A stretch of DNA of 64,000 nucleotides from Aromatoleum aromaticum EbN1 (GCF_000025965.1 NC_006513.1:2356001-2420000), one strand, 5' to 3'; positions 51,101-64,000 are shown, numbered from the stretch's first letter. Notes: generated by a model not told the origin, from the sequence alone. Program-made: numbers and translations.

Positions 51101-52256
51101 GGAGTCGTTCCGCGCGGAAAACCTCAATCCGCATTTCTTCATGAACTTCCGCGTCATCGACGAGCATGGGCGCGTGCTCGGCCAGTCGCGCAACCTCGCG
51201 GAATTGCGCACGAGGCTGCGCGACCAGGTCGCCGAGCGCTTCCGCGCGGCGCGCATCGCATTGCCGGAAAACGAAGCGGCGAAGCAGTCCGACGCTTTGC
51301 CTCCTGGAACAGCGCCTTCCGCGAGCCGCGTCGCGCGTGCAAAAACCGTCGGCGGCGCGGGGCAGGCGGAGCGCCAGTCACCGTCATCTCCCGCCTCCCC
51401 GGCTATGGGAGGCTTCACGGCCTGGACTTTCGGCCCGCTGCCCGAACTGCTCGAAGTGAAAGTCGCCGGGCGTGACGTCATCGGCTACCCGGCGCTGCAC
51501 GATGACGGCGACAGCGTTTCGCTGCGCCCTTACGACACGCCCGAGGAAGCGGCGAAAATCCATCGCAAGGGGCTCGCCCGCCTCTTCACGCTCGTGCTGA
51601 AGGACCAGGTCAGGGCGATCGAGAAGCTGCCCGGCCTGCGCGACCTGGCGCTCGCGTTCATCCCGTTCGGTACCGAAGCCGAACTCAAGGCGCAACTGGT
51701 CGCCGCAACCCTCGCGCGCACCTGCCTGCTCGATCCGCTGCCGAGCGACGCCGCAAGCTTCGAGCGGCGCTGCGCGGAGGGCAAGCCTCGCGTCACGCTC
51801 GTCGCGCAGGAATTCATGCGTCTCGCCGCCACGTTGATCGCCGAACATGCGGCACTGCAGAAACGGCTGACCGGGTTGCGCGCGTTCCCCGAGGTCGCCG
51901 CCGATATCCAGGCGCACGTGCGCGAACTGCTGCCGAAGAACTTCCTGCTCGCGTTCCCGTGGGGGCGTCTAGCGGAATTTTCGCGCTACCTGAAAGCGGC
52001 CGGCGTGCGGCTCGACAAGCTGCGCAACGATCCGGCGCGCGACGCCCGGCTCGCCGCCGACTGGCGTTCGCTCGCGCAGCCATTCGAGCGCGAACTGCTC
52101 GCAAAACGCAAGGCGGGTGTCATCGACCCGGCGCTCGAGGAATTCCGCTGGCTGCTCGAAGAGCTGCGCGTCGGGCTGTTCGCCCAGGAACTGAAGACGC
52201 CGATGCCGATGTCGGTCAAGCGGCTGCAGAAGATCTGGGATGCGCGACCGCGTTGA
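48138..52256 (+). CDS. hrpA: ATP-dependent RNA helicase HrpA (DEAH-box)
   Basis: A 1372-residue DEAH/RHA helicase. Walker [11 protein letters not shown] is near residue 100, motif Ib is [12 protein letters not shown], the DEAH box is [12 protein letters not shown] is [12 protein letters not shown], and motif VI is [11 protein letters not shown]2 and OB domains follow, then a long C-terminal DUF3418 region with a Ser/Pro/Ala-rich linker near residue 1090. HrpA helps rescue stalled ribosomes and processes some mRNAs. The start is probably TTG 48138, since no ATG fits before the conserved N-terminus; upstream in-frame codons are less likely. Confidence 0.92.
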   Translation: MKTIDTLSARTGERQSFADCLSVDRPRLQRLARDLGRAQGARRERAQADLEALLTRSRATFAERKAALPHPDFPPELPVTQKRAEIAAAIAAHQVVIVSGETGSGKTTQLPKICLALGRGAAGLIGHTQPRRLAARATATRIAQELKSELGQAVGYKIRFTDRIGAATHVKLMTDGILLAETQGDPLLAAYDTLIIDEAHERSLNIDFLLGYLKTLLPRRPDLKVIVTSATLDAERFARHFGAPGKPAPVIEVSGRLYPIEMRYRPVEDDEPSSEERRSGGRKEKGRDLYDAIIDAVDEAHRSGLGDTLVFLPGEREIREAAEALRKAHHAGSTEILPLFARQSAQEQARVFSAGRGRRVVLATNVAETSLTVPGIRYVVDTGLARVKRYSHRNKVEQLQIEKIAQSAAKQRAGRCGRVMDGVCFRLYDEADFDKRAAHTDPEILRSSLAGVILRMKSLRLGEVEDFPFLDAPLPRMIADGYQLLAELGALDEGGDARQLTPIGRELAKLPLDPKIGRMILAARDRECLAEVLVIAAALSVQDPRERAPESPGAADQAHAKFRGGEQDQRSEFLWYWNLWKAWDEVLRHESGSKQKAWAKRHHLSYMRLREWRDVHSQLVTLCAEHGWKENQQPAQYEPLHKALLTGLLGHVGSKIEDASGPQAGSYLGARGIRFWPHPGSALAKKAGKWIVCAELVETSRLFGRCLAKIEPEWLEEVGSHLVKRQVFEPHWSKASGAVRAWERGTLHGLVLYPRRGVGYRDIDPELCRELFIREGLVQGEIAEGPARGMAFLQHNRRLVAEIERLEHKSRRPDVLVDEQLIFAFYDAKLPPDVMDVASFERWRKTAEQADPKLLYLTRDQLMRHEAEGITTDRFPSTFDVLGQKLKLTYLHQPGEPDDGVTLTVPLAMLNQVPANRCEWLVPGLLGEKAAALLRTVPQRHRHRLQPIADSAAAFVEQFEAGEFNVDDGLLRALQRFVEERVSLKLPMESFRAENLNPHFFMNFRVIDEHGRVLGQSRNLAELRTRLRDQVAERFRAARIALPENEAAKQSDALPPGTAPSASRVARAKTVGGAGQAERQSPSSPASPAMGGFTAWTFGPLPELLEVKVAGRDVIGYPALHDDGDSVSLRPYDTPEEAAKIHRKGLARLFTLVLKDQVRAIEKLPGLRDLALAFIPFGTEAELKAQLVAATLARTCLLDPLPSDAASFERRCAEGKPRVTLVAQEFMRLAATLIAEHAALQKRLTGLRAFPEVAADIQAHVRELLPKNFLLAFPWGRLAEFSRYLKAAGVRLDKLRNDPARDARLAADWRSLAQPFERELLAKRKAGVIDPALEEFRWLLEELRVGLFAQELKTPMPMSVKRLQKIWDARPR

Positions 52257-52294
52257 GGATGATGCGAGGCCGGATGGCGGCCGGATCGTGCCTT

Positions 52295-52323
52295 TTGATT
52301 CCCTGCGCCTTTCCTGCTATCCT
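52295..52323 (+). promoter_or_regulatory. Promoter of the rpsF ribosomal-protein operon
   Basis: TTGATT at 52295-52300 and TATCCT at 52318-52323 with a 17-base spacer, 68 bases before the rpsF start. Spacing is ideal and the elements match the sigma-70 consensus at most positions. Confidence 0.65.
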
Positions 52324-52390
52324 GCCCGGCTTTCCCTTGCTCCACCGGTCCGCATGCCGGGGAGCTGCCATCAAACCGCAAGGAGTCTGC

Positions 52391-52777
52391 ATGCGACATT
52401 ATGAAGTTGTATTCATCGTCCACCCGGACCAGTCGGAACAGGTCCCGGCGATGATCGAGCGCTACAAGGCGATCGTCACCGCCCGCAACGGCCAGATCCA
52501 TCGCCTCGAAGACTGGGGCCGCCGCCAGATGGCCTATCCGATCCAGAAGGTGCACAAGGCCCACTACGTACTCATGAACATCGAGTGCGACGGCGAAGCT
52601 CTCGGCGAGCTCGAGCATGCGTTCAAGTTCAACGACGCCGTGCTGCGTCACCTGGTCGTCAAGACGAAGGCCGCCGTGACCACCCCGTCGCCGATGATGA
52701 AGGAAGAGAAGTCGCGTTCGCTGACCGCCGCACCGGCCACCGACGAAGCGAAGCCGGCCGAGGCCGAATCCGCCTGA
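52391..52777 (+). CDS. rpsF: 30S ribosomal protein S6
   Basis: A 128-residue S6 protein of the small-subunit platform, which pairs with S18. [34 protein letters not shown] and [15 protein letters not shown] are the family motifs. The C-terminal acidic/Ala-rich tail is typical of S6. AGGAGT just before the ATG is a good ribosome site. It is the first gene of rpsF-priB-rpsR-rplI, and its stop is one base before the priB GTG. Confidence 0.97.
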   Translation: MRHYEVVFIVHPDQSEQVPAMIERYKAIVTARNGQIHRLEDWGRRQMAYPIQKVHKAHYVLMNIECDGEALGELEHAFKFNDAVLRHLVVKTKAAVTTPSPMMKEEKSRSLTAAPATDEAKPAEAESA

Positions 52778-52778
52778 G

Positions 52779-53135
52779 GTGGCTGAGCCCGGGGCGAACG
52801 AACTGCGCCTCGATGCACGGATAGCCGAGCTGCTGCCGCTGCGTCGAACCCCGGCAGGAGTGCCGATCGCCGCCTGCGGCCTCGCGCACGAATCGAAACA
52901 GGACGAGGGCGGCATCGCTCGCGACGTTTCGGTGGAACTGCAGGCGGTCGCAATTGGTGAGTTGGCCAGCGTGCTGGCCGGCGCCTCTCCCGGTATGAGA
53001 ATACGGGCCACCGGTTTTCTCGCGGCGAAGAGCCTTCGCAGCCGGATGCCGGTGCTGCACCTGAGCAAGATCGAATTTCTGGAAGGAAACGAAAATGGCT
53101 TTCAAGCCCAAGTCGAAGTTCAAGAAAAAGGATGA
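52779..53135 (+). CDS. priB: Primosomal replication protein N (PriB)
   Basis: A 118-residue single-stranded-DNA-binding OB-fold protein that helps PriA reload the replicative helicase at stalled forks. [24 protein letters not shown] and [11 protein letters not shown] are PriB/SSB-like stretches. It starts with GTG and is located between rpsF and rpsR as in E. coli. Its last 41 bases overlap the start of rpsR in another frame, which is more overlap than usual. Confidence 0.9.
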   Translation: MAEPGANELRLDARIAELLPLRRTPAGVPIAACGLAHESKQDEGGIARDVSVELQAVAIGELASVLAGASPGMRIRATGFLAAKSLRSRMPVLHLSKIEFLEGNENGFQAQVEVQEKG

Positions 53136-53370
53136 TCGCGGCAACCGCGGTCTGTTCAAGCGTCGCAAGTTCTGCCGCTTCACCGCGGAGAAGATCGAAG
53201 AAGTCGACTACAAGGATGTGGATATCCTGAAGGACTTCGTCACCGAAAACAGCAAGATCATGCCGGCGCGCATCACCGGCACGAAGGCCGGCTACCAGCG
53301 CCAGCTGTCGACCGCGGTGAAGCGTGCGCGCTTCCTCGCGCTGCTGCCCTACACCGATCTGCACAAGTAA
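53095..53370 (+). CDS. rpsR: 30S ribosomal protein S18
   Basis: A 91-residue S18 protein. [19 protein letters not shown] and [29 protein letters not shown] are invariant S18 stretches. The Lys-rich N-terminus is common in betaproteobacteria. The ATG at 53095 overlaps the end of priB, and GGAAGGAAACG before it serves as the ribosome site. It forms the S6-S18 pair in the small subunit. Confidence 0.97.
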   Translation: MAFKPKSKFKKKDDRGNRGLFKRRKFCRFTAEKIEEVDYKDVDILKDFVTENSKIMPARITGTKAGYQRQLSTAVKRARFLALLPYTDLHK

Positions 53371-53385
53371 GAGGAGAGATCGGAC

Positions 53386-53838
53386 ATGCAAATCATTCTG
53401 CTCGAAAAAGTCGCCAACCTCGGTGTGCTCGGCGACGTCGTCAAGGTCAAGGACGGCTACGCGCGCAACTACCTGATCCCGCAAGGCAAGGCCAAGCGCG
53501 CGACGCAATCCAACATGGCCCAGTTCGAGGCCCTGCGTGCCGAGCTCGAGCGCGCTCACGCCGAGAAGCTGGCAGAGGCCCAGGCGATCGCCACCAAGCT
53601 CGAAGGCCTGATGGTGCAGATCAGCCGTAAGGCGGGCATGGACGGACGCCTGTTCGGTTCGGTCAGCAACATCGACATCGTCGACGCGCTCGAGACGCAG
53701 GGCTTCAAGGTCGAGCGCAGCGCCGTGCGCATGCCGGAAGGTCCGATCAAGCAGGTCGGTGATTCCCAGGTCGATGTCGCACTGCACTCTGATATCGTTG
53801 TGCCGATCACCGTTTCGGTGCTGGGCGAACAGCAGTAA
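53386..53838 (+). CDS. rplI: 50S ribosomal protein L9
   Basis: A 150-residue L9 protein. [36 protein letters not shown] is the signature rRNA-binding N-domain, here beginning at residue 1. A helical linker (53520-53600 region) joins it to the C-domain. Length matches the family (~149). It is the last gene of the operon and is followed by a hairpin terminator. Confidence 0.97.
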   Translation: MQIILLEKVANLGVLGDVVKVKDGYARNYLIPQGKAKRATQSNMAQFEALRAELERAHAEKLAEAQAIATKLEGLMVQISRKAGMDGRLFGSVSNIDIVDALETQGFKVERSAVRMPEGPIKQVGDSQVDVALHSDIVVPITVSVLGEQQ

Positions 53839-53862
53839 GCTGCGCCAGGAAGTCTGATCCTG

Positions 53863-53892
53863 AGGGGCTGCTTCGGCAGCCCCTTTGCTTTT
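53863..53892 (+). terminator. Rho-independent terminator after rplI
   Basis: A 9-bp GC-rich stem (53863-53871 with 53876-53884) closes a UUCG tetraloop and is followed by TTGCTTTT. It separates the ribosomal operon from dnaB. Confidence 0.88.
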
Positions 53893-53963
53893 CAGCGCCG
53901 TCTTTTCAGCCCCTTCCCAGCTTCGCTAGAATTTCTCCCCTTTTCGCAAGGACCGGTGCCCCG

Positions 53964-55364
53964 ATGGCCACTTCAAAGCGACGCTTTTCCGATAGCTCGA
54001 GTGATCCGCAGATTTCCGCAATCAAGCTCCCGCCGCATTCGCTCGAGGCCGAACAGTCGCTGATCGGCGGCATCCTGCTCGATAACGCCGCATGGGAGCG
54101 AATTGCGGATCTCGTCAATGAGGTGGATTTCTATCGGGACGATCATCGCCGCATCTACCGCCACATCTCCCGATTGATCGATCTGGGAAAACCCGCTGAT
54201 GTCGTGACGGTCTTCGAGTCGCTCGAAAAGAACGGCGAGACCGAGCAGGCAGGTGGGCTCGCCTACCTCGCAGAAGTCGCGAACAACACCCCGTCTGCGG
54301 CAAATATCCGCCGCTACGCGGAAATCGTTCGCGAGCGTGCGATCCTGCGCAAGATGGTCGCCGTGGGCGATGAGATTGCCGCCAGCGCATTGAGTGCCTC
54401 GGGCAAGGACGCGAAGACGCTGCTCGATGAGGCCGAAGCCAAGGTTTTCGAGATCGCCGAGGCGGGCGCGCGACACGCGAGCGGCTTCGTGTCGATCCAG
54501 CCGATCCTGAAGCAGGTCGTTGACCGCGTCCAGGAACTGTACGACCGCGACAATCCGCTCGAGGTGACCGGAGTGCCGACCGGTCTCATCGACCTCGACG
54601 AGAAGACTTCCGGCCTACAGCCGTCCGACATGATCATCGTTGCGGGCCGACCTGCGATGGGCAAAACGACTTTCGCCCTGAACGTCGCCGAGCATGTCGC
54701 CGTCGACTGTCGTCTGCCAGTGGCGATTTTCTCGATGGAAATGCCCGGTACGCAGCTCGCCACGCGTTTCATCTCGTCGGTGGGGCGAATCGACCAGCAG
54801 AAGATCCGTACCGGCCGTCTCGGCGACGAGGATTGGCAGCGACTCACGGCGGCGATGGGCAAGCTCTACGACGCACCGCTGTTCATCGACGAGACGCCGG
54901 GCCTCAACCCGATCGACCTTCGCGCTCGGGCGCGCCGCCTGTCGCGCCAGTGCGGCAAGCTCGGTCTGATCGTCATCGACTACATTCAGCTGATGACCGG
55001 CACGAAGGACACGGACAACCGCGCCTCCGAGCTCTCCGAAATTTCGCGGTCGATCAAGTCGCTGGCAAAGGAGTTGCACGTACCGATCATCGCGCTGTCT
55101 CAGCTCAACCGCAGCCTGGAGCAGCGGCCGAACAAGCGCCCGGTGATGTCCGACCTGCGCGAATCGGGCGCTATCGAGCAAGATGCCGACATCATCATGT
55201 TCATCTACCGCGACGAGGTCTACAACCCGGACTCCCCGGACAAGGGCTCGGCCGAGCTGATCATCGGCAAGCATCGCAACGGACCGACCGGGACGGTGCG
55301 CATGACGTTCATCGGCGAATGCACGCGCTTCGAGAATTACGCGGGAGGCGTTGCTGGGTATTGA
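53964..55364 (+). CDS. dnaB: Replicative DNA helicase DnaB
   Basis: A 466-residue hexameric helicase. The N-terminal domain (LPPHSLEAEQSLIGGIL) is followed by a linker and the RecA-like core, with Walker A GRPAMGKTTFALN near residue 230, IFSMEMPG, LIVIDYIQLM, and the arginine-finger region. A C-terminal EQDADIIMFIYRDE motif completes it. Length matches E. coli DnaB (471). No intein or other insertion is visible. A TAGAAT near 53927 is a possible -10. The gene comes just after the rplI terminator, the usual order in betaproteobacteria. Confidence 0.97.
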   Translation: MATSKRRFSDSSSDPQISAIKLPPHSLEAEQSLIGGILLDNAAWERIADLVNEVDFYRDDHRRIYRHISRLIDLGKPADVVTVFESLEKNGETEQAGGLAYLAEVANNTPSAANIRRYAEIVRERAILRKMVAVGDEIAASALSASGKDAKTLLDEAEAKVFEIAEAGARHASGFVSIQPILKQVVDRVQELYDRDNPLEVTGVPTGLIDLDEKTSGLQPSDMIIVAGRPAMGKTTFALNVAEHVAVDCRLPVAIFSMEMPGTQLATRFISSVGRIDQQKIRTGRLGDEDWQRLTAAMGKLYDAPLFIDETPGLNPIDLRARARRLSRQCGKLGLIVIDYIQLMTGTKDTDNRASELSEISRSIKSLAKELHVPIIALSQLNRSLEQRPNKRPVMSDLRESGAIEQDADIIMFIYRDEVYNPDSPDKGSAELIIGKHRNGPTGTVRMTFIGECTRFENYAGGVAGY

Positions 55365-55396
55365 TCGGCTGTTTCCAATTCGCTTTCATGAAAGAG

Positions 55397-55424
55397 TTGA
55401 CTGCCTGTTGGATGTGTCTATAAT
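55397..55424 (+). promoter_or_regulatory. rRNA operon promoter
   Basis: TTGACT at 55397-55402 and a perfect TATAAT at 55419-55424 with a 16-base spacer, typical of rrn P1-type promoters. It is the strongest promoter-like signal upstream of the 16S gene. Confidence 0.75.
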
Positions 55425-55579
55425 CCGCCGTTCTTCGCGCTCCAGTCGGTTTTTTGCGGTGGGGGGCGAGGCGCGGTGGCGGTAGAGGGAGCTTCACCGG
55501 TGGTCAGGAAAGAAGCCGGTGGGGGTTGACGGCAGCAGCGAAGTCGGTCAGAATCTCTTTCTCGCTGCAACGGCAGCGG

Positions 55580-55597
55580 TTCTTTAAAAAGTTGAAC
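55580..55597 (+). promoter_or_regulatory. boxA-like antitermination element in the rrn leader
   Basis: TTCTTTAAAAAGTTGAAC matches the CTTTAA core of boxA elements that load the Nus antitermination complex. A closely similar TTCTTTAACAAAGTGGAAG stands in the 16S-23S spacer near 57591-57609, the usual second site. Confidence 0.55.
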
Positions 55598-55617
55598 AAC
55601 CGATAAGTGTGGGTACT
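55595..55617 (+). other. 16S precursor processing stem, left arm (pairs with 57281-57304)
   Basis: This arm pairs with the sequence just after the 16S 3' end (57281-57304), with AACAACCGATAAGT complementary to ACTTATCGGTTGTT and a few mismatches after it. It is the expected RNase III processing helix enclosing 16S rRNA. Confidence 0.75.
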
Positions 55618-55717
55618 GGGTTGCTGCGGTGGCCGGATTGTCTTCGGGCAGATCCGGCATTGCAAAGATCGAGTGCTCGCAGAAGTCAGTAAAGATTCTT
55701 TGAGTGCTTTGTTGGAT

Positions 55718-57256
<1,539 letters not shown>

Positions 57257-57331
57257 CAAGAGAAGAGGCCGCGGCGACGCAGTATCCACAACTTATCGGT
57301 TGTTCAGGCAACGAGAGCCTCGAAGGCATGA

Positions 57332-57408
57332 GGGTCTGTAGCTCAGCTGGTTAGAGCACCGTCTTGATAAGGCGGGGGTCGTTGGTTCGAACCCAACCAG
57401 ACCCACCA
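57332..57408 (+). tRNA. tRNA-Ile (GAT)
   Basis: A 77-base cloverleaf. The acceptor arm starts GGGTCTG and pairs with CAGACCC, the anticodon loop is CTTGATAAG (GAT), the T-arm contains GGTTCGAACCC, and CCA is encoded. It is in the 16S-23S spacer, as in most bacterial rrn operons. Confidence 0.97.
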
Positions 57409-57419
57409 AGCGATCAAGC

Positions 57420-57495
57420 GGGGGATTAGCTCAGCTGGGAGAGCACCTGCTTTGCAAGCAGGGGGTCGACGGTTCGATCCCGTCATCCTCCACCA
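57420..57495 (+). tRNA. tRNA-Ala (TGC)
   Basis: A 76-base cloverleaf beginning GGGGGATTAGC, with anticodon loop CTTTGCAAG (TGC), T-arm GGTTCGATCCC and encoded CCA. It lies 11 bases after tRNA-Ile in the rRNA spacer, the standard Ile-Ala pair. Confidence 0.97.
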
Positions 57496-57769
57496 GTGTT
57501 CGGGGTGGGTAGAGGCGTCGGAAAAGGGCTAAGCCGTGCGGATCGTCGGGTCCGCAGGGCTTAGGCCTTGGCAGGTTTTTGAGGCTGCGTTCTTTAACAA
57601 AGTGGAAGAAGTAAAGTGTGCGACAGTGGGCCGCGAGGCGCGCTGTTGCATGGGTTGGTGTGATTGCATTTTTGCGGTCATTGGCGCTTTGAACCAGCGG
57701 CCGGTGACTGCGCACAAGCGTGAGTTCGTCTATGGCGGTGGTGCCCTGGCAACAGGGTCCATGGTTATA

Positions 57770-60654
<2,885 letters not shown>

Positions 60655-60750
60655 TATAACCCTGGATCGAACACCGCGACAACTCACCGAAAAACGCATC
60701 ACACCAACAACACCCCACACACTTTGCTTCTCCGCTTTGTTACCCTTTAC

Positions 60751-60866
60751 AGTCTGACGACCATAGCGTCCTGGCACCACCCCTTCCCATCCCGAACAGG
60801 ACCGTGAAACAGGACCGCGCCGATGATAGTGCCTAAACGGGTGCGAAAGTAGGTCATCGTCAGACT
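60751..60866 (+). rRNA. rrf: 5S ribosomal RNA
   Basis: A 116-base gene with terminal helix AGTCTGACGA/TCGTCAGACT, CCATCCCGAACAGG, and the GCGCCGATGATAGTGC loop region of 5S rRNA. It is about 96 bases after the 23S gene and just before a hairpin terminator. No tRNA follows. Confidence 0.95.
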
Positions 60867-60882
60867 ACCCTTTGCTCTGCAC

Positions 60883-60918
60883 AAAAGCCGCTTCCCCTCC
60901 CCGGGAAAGCGGCTTTTT
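60883..60918 (+). terminator. rRNA operon terminator
   Basis: A hairpin of AAAAGCCGCTTCCC paired with GGGAAAGCGGCTTTT (one bulged base) is followed by T-rich sequence, just after the 5S gene. It should end rRNA transcription before the UbiH-family gene. Confidence 0.85.
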
Positions 60919-61051
60919 GCTGTCCAAACGCCGCGTCATGCTGCATTTTCCGTCGATGCACAAAGCTCCGCTTTCACTGCGCCAGCCTGCGCTGCGTGAC
61001 TTGGCGCGTCCCTTGCGGCAGAATCACGTTCTTTCCGAAAAGCCGGGATTC

Positions 61052-62215
61052 ATGGATTTCGACCTGATCATTATCGGAGGAGGGCTTGCCGGTGCAAGCC
61101 TGGCCGTGGCGCTGCGCGCGAGCCGCCTGCGGATCGCTGTAGTCGAGACGCATCTTCCGGCCGATGTCCCGGGCTGGGATTCGCGGATCTATGCAGTCAG
61201 TCCGGAGAACGCGGATTTCCTTCGGGAAATCGGCGCATGGCGGCATCTCGATGCTTCCCGCATCAATCCGGTGCACGCGATGTCGATACGAGGGGATGCC
61301 GGTGGCAGCCTCGAATTTTCGGCATATGAAAGCGGGCTGCCGGAACTCGCCTGGATCGTCGAATCGGGGCGCCTCCACCGCGAGTTGTGGGAGACGATGC
61401 GCCGGCAGCACAACGTGACGCTGCTCTGCGGCATTTCCCCGGTCAGATTCTCGCAGGGGGCTGCTTCTGTGACTGTGGGACTCTCCGATGGCAGGCAGGC
61501 GAATGCACGCCTCGTGGTCGGCGCGGACGGAGTCAATTCATGGGTTCGTCAGCAAGCAGGCATCGCAGCGACTTTCACGCCGTATGATGAGGTTGGTGTC
61601 GTCGCGAATTTTCGCTGTGAGCGCGGGCATCGCAACGTAGCGTACCAGTGGTTCCGGCCCGACGGGATTCTCGCGTTGCTTCCGTTGCCCGGGAAAATGG
61701 TGTCGATGGTCTGGTCCGCTCCCGCCGGATGCGCACAGGAACTGCTCGCGCTCGATGCCGACTCGTTGTGCCGACGCGTGGCCGATGCGACGAGCGGTGA
61801 GTTGGGATACCTGAAGCTCGAAACTCCCGCCGCCGGATTTCCGCTTCGCCTGATGCGGGTCGATACGACCGTGAAATCGAGGATCGCTGTCATCGGCGAC
61901 GCCGCACATGCCATTCATCCTCTTTCGGGACACGGCATCAATCTGGGATTCAAGGACGCCCGCGAGCTCGCGAGTGTGCTGAACGGGCTGGCGCCGTGGC
62001 GGGACCCGGGCGAAATCGCCGTCCTTCGCGGGTATGCACGTCAGCGGGCCGAAGAGCCGTTTCTGCTTCAAAATACGACTCATGTGTTGAATCGCCTGTT
62101 CGGAACAGCGAACCCGGTACTGACGGTGCTACGCAACGTCGGACTGAACCTCACCGACCGGCTGCCGGTCGTACGACACGCGCTCGTGCGGTATGCCGCC
62201 GGCGGACGCTTCTGA
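61052..62215 (+). CDS. UbiH/UbiF/COQ6-family FAD-dependent ubiquinone hydroxylase
   Basis: A 387-residue FAD monooxygenase of ubiquinone biosynthesis. It has the dinucleotide motif IIIGGGLAGASLAVAL near residue 6, GADGVNSWVRQQ, and the FAD-ribityl motif GDAAHAIHPLSGHGINLGFKD. It belongs to the UbiH/UbiI/UbiF/UbiM group, and which ring position it hydroxylates cannot be read from sequence alone. The ATG at 61052 starts the domain; the frame runs on upstream without conserved sequence. dsbC follows 15 bases after the stop. Confidence 0.88.
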   Translation: MDFDLIIIGGGLAGASLAVALRASRLRIAVVETHLPADVPGWDSRIYAVSPENADFLREIGAWRHLDASRINPVHAMSIRGDAGGSLEFSAYESGLPELAWIVESGRLHRELWETMRRQHNVTLLCGISPVRFSQGAASVTVGLSDGRQANARLVVGADGVNSWVRQQAGIAATFTPYDEVGVVANFRCERGHRNVAYQWFRPDGILALLPLPGKMVSMVWSAPAGCAQELLALDADSLCRRVADATSGELGYLKLETPAAGFPLRLMRVDTTVKSRIAVIGDAAHAIHPLSGHGINLGFKDARELASVLNGLAPWRDPGEIAVLRGYARQRAEEPFLLQNTTHVLNRLFGTANPVLTVLRNVGLNLTDRLPVVRHALVRYAAGGRF

Positions 62216-62230
62216 TTTCTGGAGATACCG

Positions 62231-62956
62231 ATGGTTGAACGTGCACTTCGTCCGGTCCTGGTGACCGCTTTTGTCGGCATGACATCGCTGGGCCTTGCCC
62301 ACGCCGACGAAGGGAGCGTGCGAAAGGCAGTGGAAGGATTTGTCGGTTCCCCGGTCGTCGAGTCGGTCGCGAGGATTCCGTACGGCGAGCTTTACGAAGT
62401 CGTACTGAAGAGCGGGGAAATCGTCTATACGGACGAAAAGATGAGCTTTCTGATCGACGGCAGGGTGATCGACACCAGTACGCGGCGCGATATCACTCAG
62501 GCGCGCATGGCGCAGCTTTCGGCGATCGACGTCGGCACGCTTCCGCTCGACCAGGCGATCAAGCAGGTAAGGGGAAACGGCAAGCGGGTCATCGTCTCGT
62601 TCGAAGATCCGAATTGCGCGTACTGCAAGCGTCTCGGCAAGGAGTTGGCGCAACTGAAGGACGTCACCGTCTATACTTTCCTGTATCCAATTCTGAGTCC
62701 GGATTCAACCGAGAAGTCACGCAATATCTGGTGCGCCGATGACCGGGCGAAGGCGTGGAGCGACTGGATCCTGAATGCGAAAGTGCCGGCGTCGGCGAGT
62801 TGCGACAGTTCGGTTGTCGAGCGCAACGTCACGCTCGGGCAGAAGCTCAAGATCAATGGAACGCCGACGATGTTCCTTGCCGACGGTCGGCGGCTGGGCG
62901 GCTATCTCCCGGCGGCAGAGCTGGAGCAGGCGCTGCTGGAAGCAGGGAAGAAGTAG
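62231..62956 (+). CDS. dsbC: Thiol:disulfide interchange protein DsbC
   Basis: A 241-residue periplasmic disulfide isomerase with signal peptide residues 1 to about 25 (cleavage near AHA|DEG) and an N-terminal dimerisation domain. The thioredoxin domain has the active site CAYC in FEDPNCAYCKRLGKE and the cis-proline Gly-Thr-Pro-Thr near residue 215. It corrects wrongly paired disulfides with electrons from DsbD. It is close behind the ubiquinone hydroxylase and likely cotranscribed. Confidence 0.93.
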   Translation: MVERALRPVLVTAFVGMTSLGLAHADEGSVRKAVEGFVGSPVVESVARIPYGELYEVVLKSGEIVYTDEKMSFLIDGRVIDTSTRRDITQARMAQLSAIDVGTLPLDQAIKQVRGNGKRVIVSFEDPNCAYCKRLGKELAQLKDVTVYTFLYPILSPDSTEKSRNIWCADDRAKAWSDWILNAKVPASASCDSSVVERNVTLGQKLKINGTPTMFLADGRRLGGYLPAAELEQALLEAGKK

Positions 62957-62965
62957 GCGGAAAAC

Positions 62966-62985
62966 GCCCGCACAGGGCGGGCTTT
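62966..62985 (+). terminator. Weak hairpin after dsbC
   Basis: A 6-bp GCCCGC/GCGGGC stem with a five-base loop and TTTG following lies just after the dsbC stop, between convergent dsbC and mltA. The T-run is short, so termination may be inefficient. Confidence 0.5.
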
Positions 62986-63009
62986 GTCTGCGCCCCTGCG
63001 GTGCGTGGT

Positions 63010-64000
63010 TCAGGGCCGGGAGCTTCGGGGGAGCAGCACCCACAATTGTCCTTGCTGGCGCATCCGGCCGGCCTGCACTCCCGCTTCCGATCCGAATCCC
63101 CAGAAAAAATCCGCGCGCACGGCCCCTTTGATCGCTCCGCCGGTGTCCTGGGCGAACATCAGTCGCTGCAGCGGACGGTCCGATAGCGGCCAAGTCGTCG
63201 AAAGGTAGACCGGCGCGCCGAGCGGAACGGTGCGCGGATCGACAGCGATACTGCGCTCGTCGGTTAGCGGAACCCCCAGCGCGCCGATCGGTCCTCCCCC
63301 GCGGGCCGGCAGCTCGCGGAAGAAGACGTAGCTCGGGTTGGTGTTCAGCATTTCGGACAGGCGTTGCGGGTTTGCGTGCGCCCAGGTCTTGATGCCCTCC
63401 ATCGAGGCCTTCTCGATCGGCAACTCACCCTGGGCGACGAGCCAGCGTCCGATCGACTGGTACGGATGACCGTTTTGGTCGGCATAGCCGATGCGCACTT
63501 TCGTCCCGTCGGGCAGTTCCACTCGTCCGGATCCTTGCACTTGCAGGAAAAACAGGTCGATCGGATCGGAGGCCCAGAGCAGAGTCGGAGCGGGCGCGCG
63601 ATCCTGCATGCGCTCGATATCGGCACGGGTCCAGTACGGGACAACTTTGTTGCCGACAATCCTCCCGCGCAGGCGAAGATTCTTCAGGTCCGGATACAGG
63701 TTACCGAAGTCGACCGTCAGCATGTCGGACGGAACGCCATGGACCGGCCACGGATAACGTTCGGAACGCGTGCGGCTGCCCCGGATCAGGGGTTCGTAAT
63801 AGCCGGTGATGAGGCCCTCTCTCGTTCCGTCTGGATTGACGATCGCCCATGGCTCGAGGTGGGCTTCGAGGAAGCGGCGAACCAACGCGGCAGTGGGAGC
63901 GTCGCCGAGCGCCCGGGCTGCCTCGCAGGTCGCCTGCCACTGCGGCTGCCGCGCGATCGCGTTGCAAGACTCACGCAACGCGGGCCACGCACGGGCATGG
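63010..64000 (-). CDS. mltA: Membrane-bound lytic murein transglycosylase A, 5' end cut by window edge
   Basis: The frame is open at the right edge, so the signal/lipoprotein part is missing; about 330 residues are visible. GLITGYYEPLIRGS is the first MltA motif and AQDTGGAIKGAVRADFFWG carries the catalytic aspartate near the C-terminus. RVELPDGTKVRIGYADQNGHPYQSIGRWL is the intermediate conserved part. MltA cleaves glycan strands in the periplasm, anchored to the outer membrane. It is convergent with dsbC. Confidence 0.93.
   Translation of the reverse strand, partial: HARAWPALRESCNAIARQPQWQATCEAARALGDAPTAALVRRFLEAHLEPWAIVNPDGTREGLITGYYEPLIRGSRTRSERYPWPVHGVPSDMLTVDFGNLYPDLKNLRLRGRIVGNKVVPYWTRADIERMQDRAPAPTLLWASDPIDLFFLQVQGSGRVELPDGTKVRIGYADQNGHPYQSIGRWLVAQGELPIEKASMEGIKTWAHANPQRLSEMLNTNPSYVFFRELPARGGGPIGALGVPLTDERSIAVDPRTVPLGAPVYLSTTWPLSDRPLQRLMFAQDTGGAIKGAVRADFFWGFGSEAGVQAGRMRQQGQLWVLLPRSSRP

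Larger units (their letters stand above)
55365..55717. other. rRNA operon leader and promoter region
   Basis: The 353 bases between dnaB and the 16S gene carry the rRNA promoter (55397-55424), a boxA-like TTCTTTAAAAAGTTGAAC near 55580-55597, and the left arm of the 16S processing stem (55595-55617). I see no gene here. Confidence 0.7.

Noticed and set aside
47931-51167. A 1078-residue open frame antisense to hrpA
   Set aside because: It overlaps the DEAH helicase almost completely, is rich in Arg, Ala and Glu, and has no domain. It is a shadow of the codon bias of hrpA.

Overview
The window is GC-rich chromosomal DNA from a betaproteobacterium, most likely of the Azoarcus/Aromatoleum/Thauera group (Rhodocyclales). 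This rests on the 16S rRNA sequence, the rpsF-priB-rpsR-rplI-dnaB order, the lipopolysaccharide core gene set and the overall protein flavour. The species call is inference from memory, not from a database search.

Layout. (1) 1-6773, minus strand: an LPS inner-core cluster (hldE kinase domain, hldD, waaF, waaC, waaG, waaP and a second WaaP/InaA-type kinase running off the left edge), with neighbouring genes overlapping by one to four bases. (2) 6953-18800: a cobalamin region. Minus-strand genes are cobU, cobT, cobS and a CobC-like phosphatase, interrupted by a plus-strand ccdAB toxin-antitoxin pair. Plus-strand genes are a B12 riboswitch, a BtuB-like receptor, btuCD, cobO, cobA and cobB, then a second B12 riboswitch and bluB. 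Together they cover B12 uptake, corrin-ring entry and late tailoring, lower-ligand synthesis and nucleotide-loop assembly. btuF, cbiB/cobD and cobQ are not in the window. (3) 19098-23464: a LysR regulator, acyl-carrier-protein phosphodiesterase, an MscS channel, an 832-base gene-free stretch with a near-consensus promoter, and a membrane-anchored lytic transglycosylase. (4) 23499-30421: PEP carboxykinase (GTP) divergent from a malic enzyme/phosphotransacetylase fusion, then a patatin-like phospholipase and a PBP7-like endopeptidase. (5) 30446-34239: an IclR regulator divergent from a lactate-utilisation operon (lutA, lutB, a 31-residue micro-ORF, lutC). (6) 34318-43463: a putative Na+/H+ antiporter, an RluB/RluF-type pseudouridine synthase, a cysteine-rich small protein, a four-gene MacAB-like ABC exporter and glnS. 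(7) 43654-52256: a YbdG-like MscS channel, crcB, a flavoprotein, a hypoxanthine/uracil-DNA glycosylase, a Yip1-like membrane protein and hrpA. (8) 52391-55364: rpsF-priB-rpsR-rplI, then dnaB. (9) 55397-60917: a complete rRNA operon (16S, tRNA-Ile, tRNA-Ala, 23S, 5S) with promoter, boxA-like sites, processing stems and terminator. (10) 61052-64000: a UbiH-family hydroxylase, dsbC, and an mltA gene cut by the right edge.

Most of the window is ordinary housekeeping DNA. I did not find a clearly new multi-gene system. The observations most worth checking are the micro-ORF stop/start-coupled between lutB and lutC, the ccdAB pair splitting the minus-strand cobalamin genes, the perfect 24-bp inverted repeat between cobO and cobA, the cysteine-rich protein convergent with the pseudouridine synthase, and the long leader upstream of the lytic transglycosylase.
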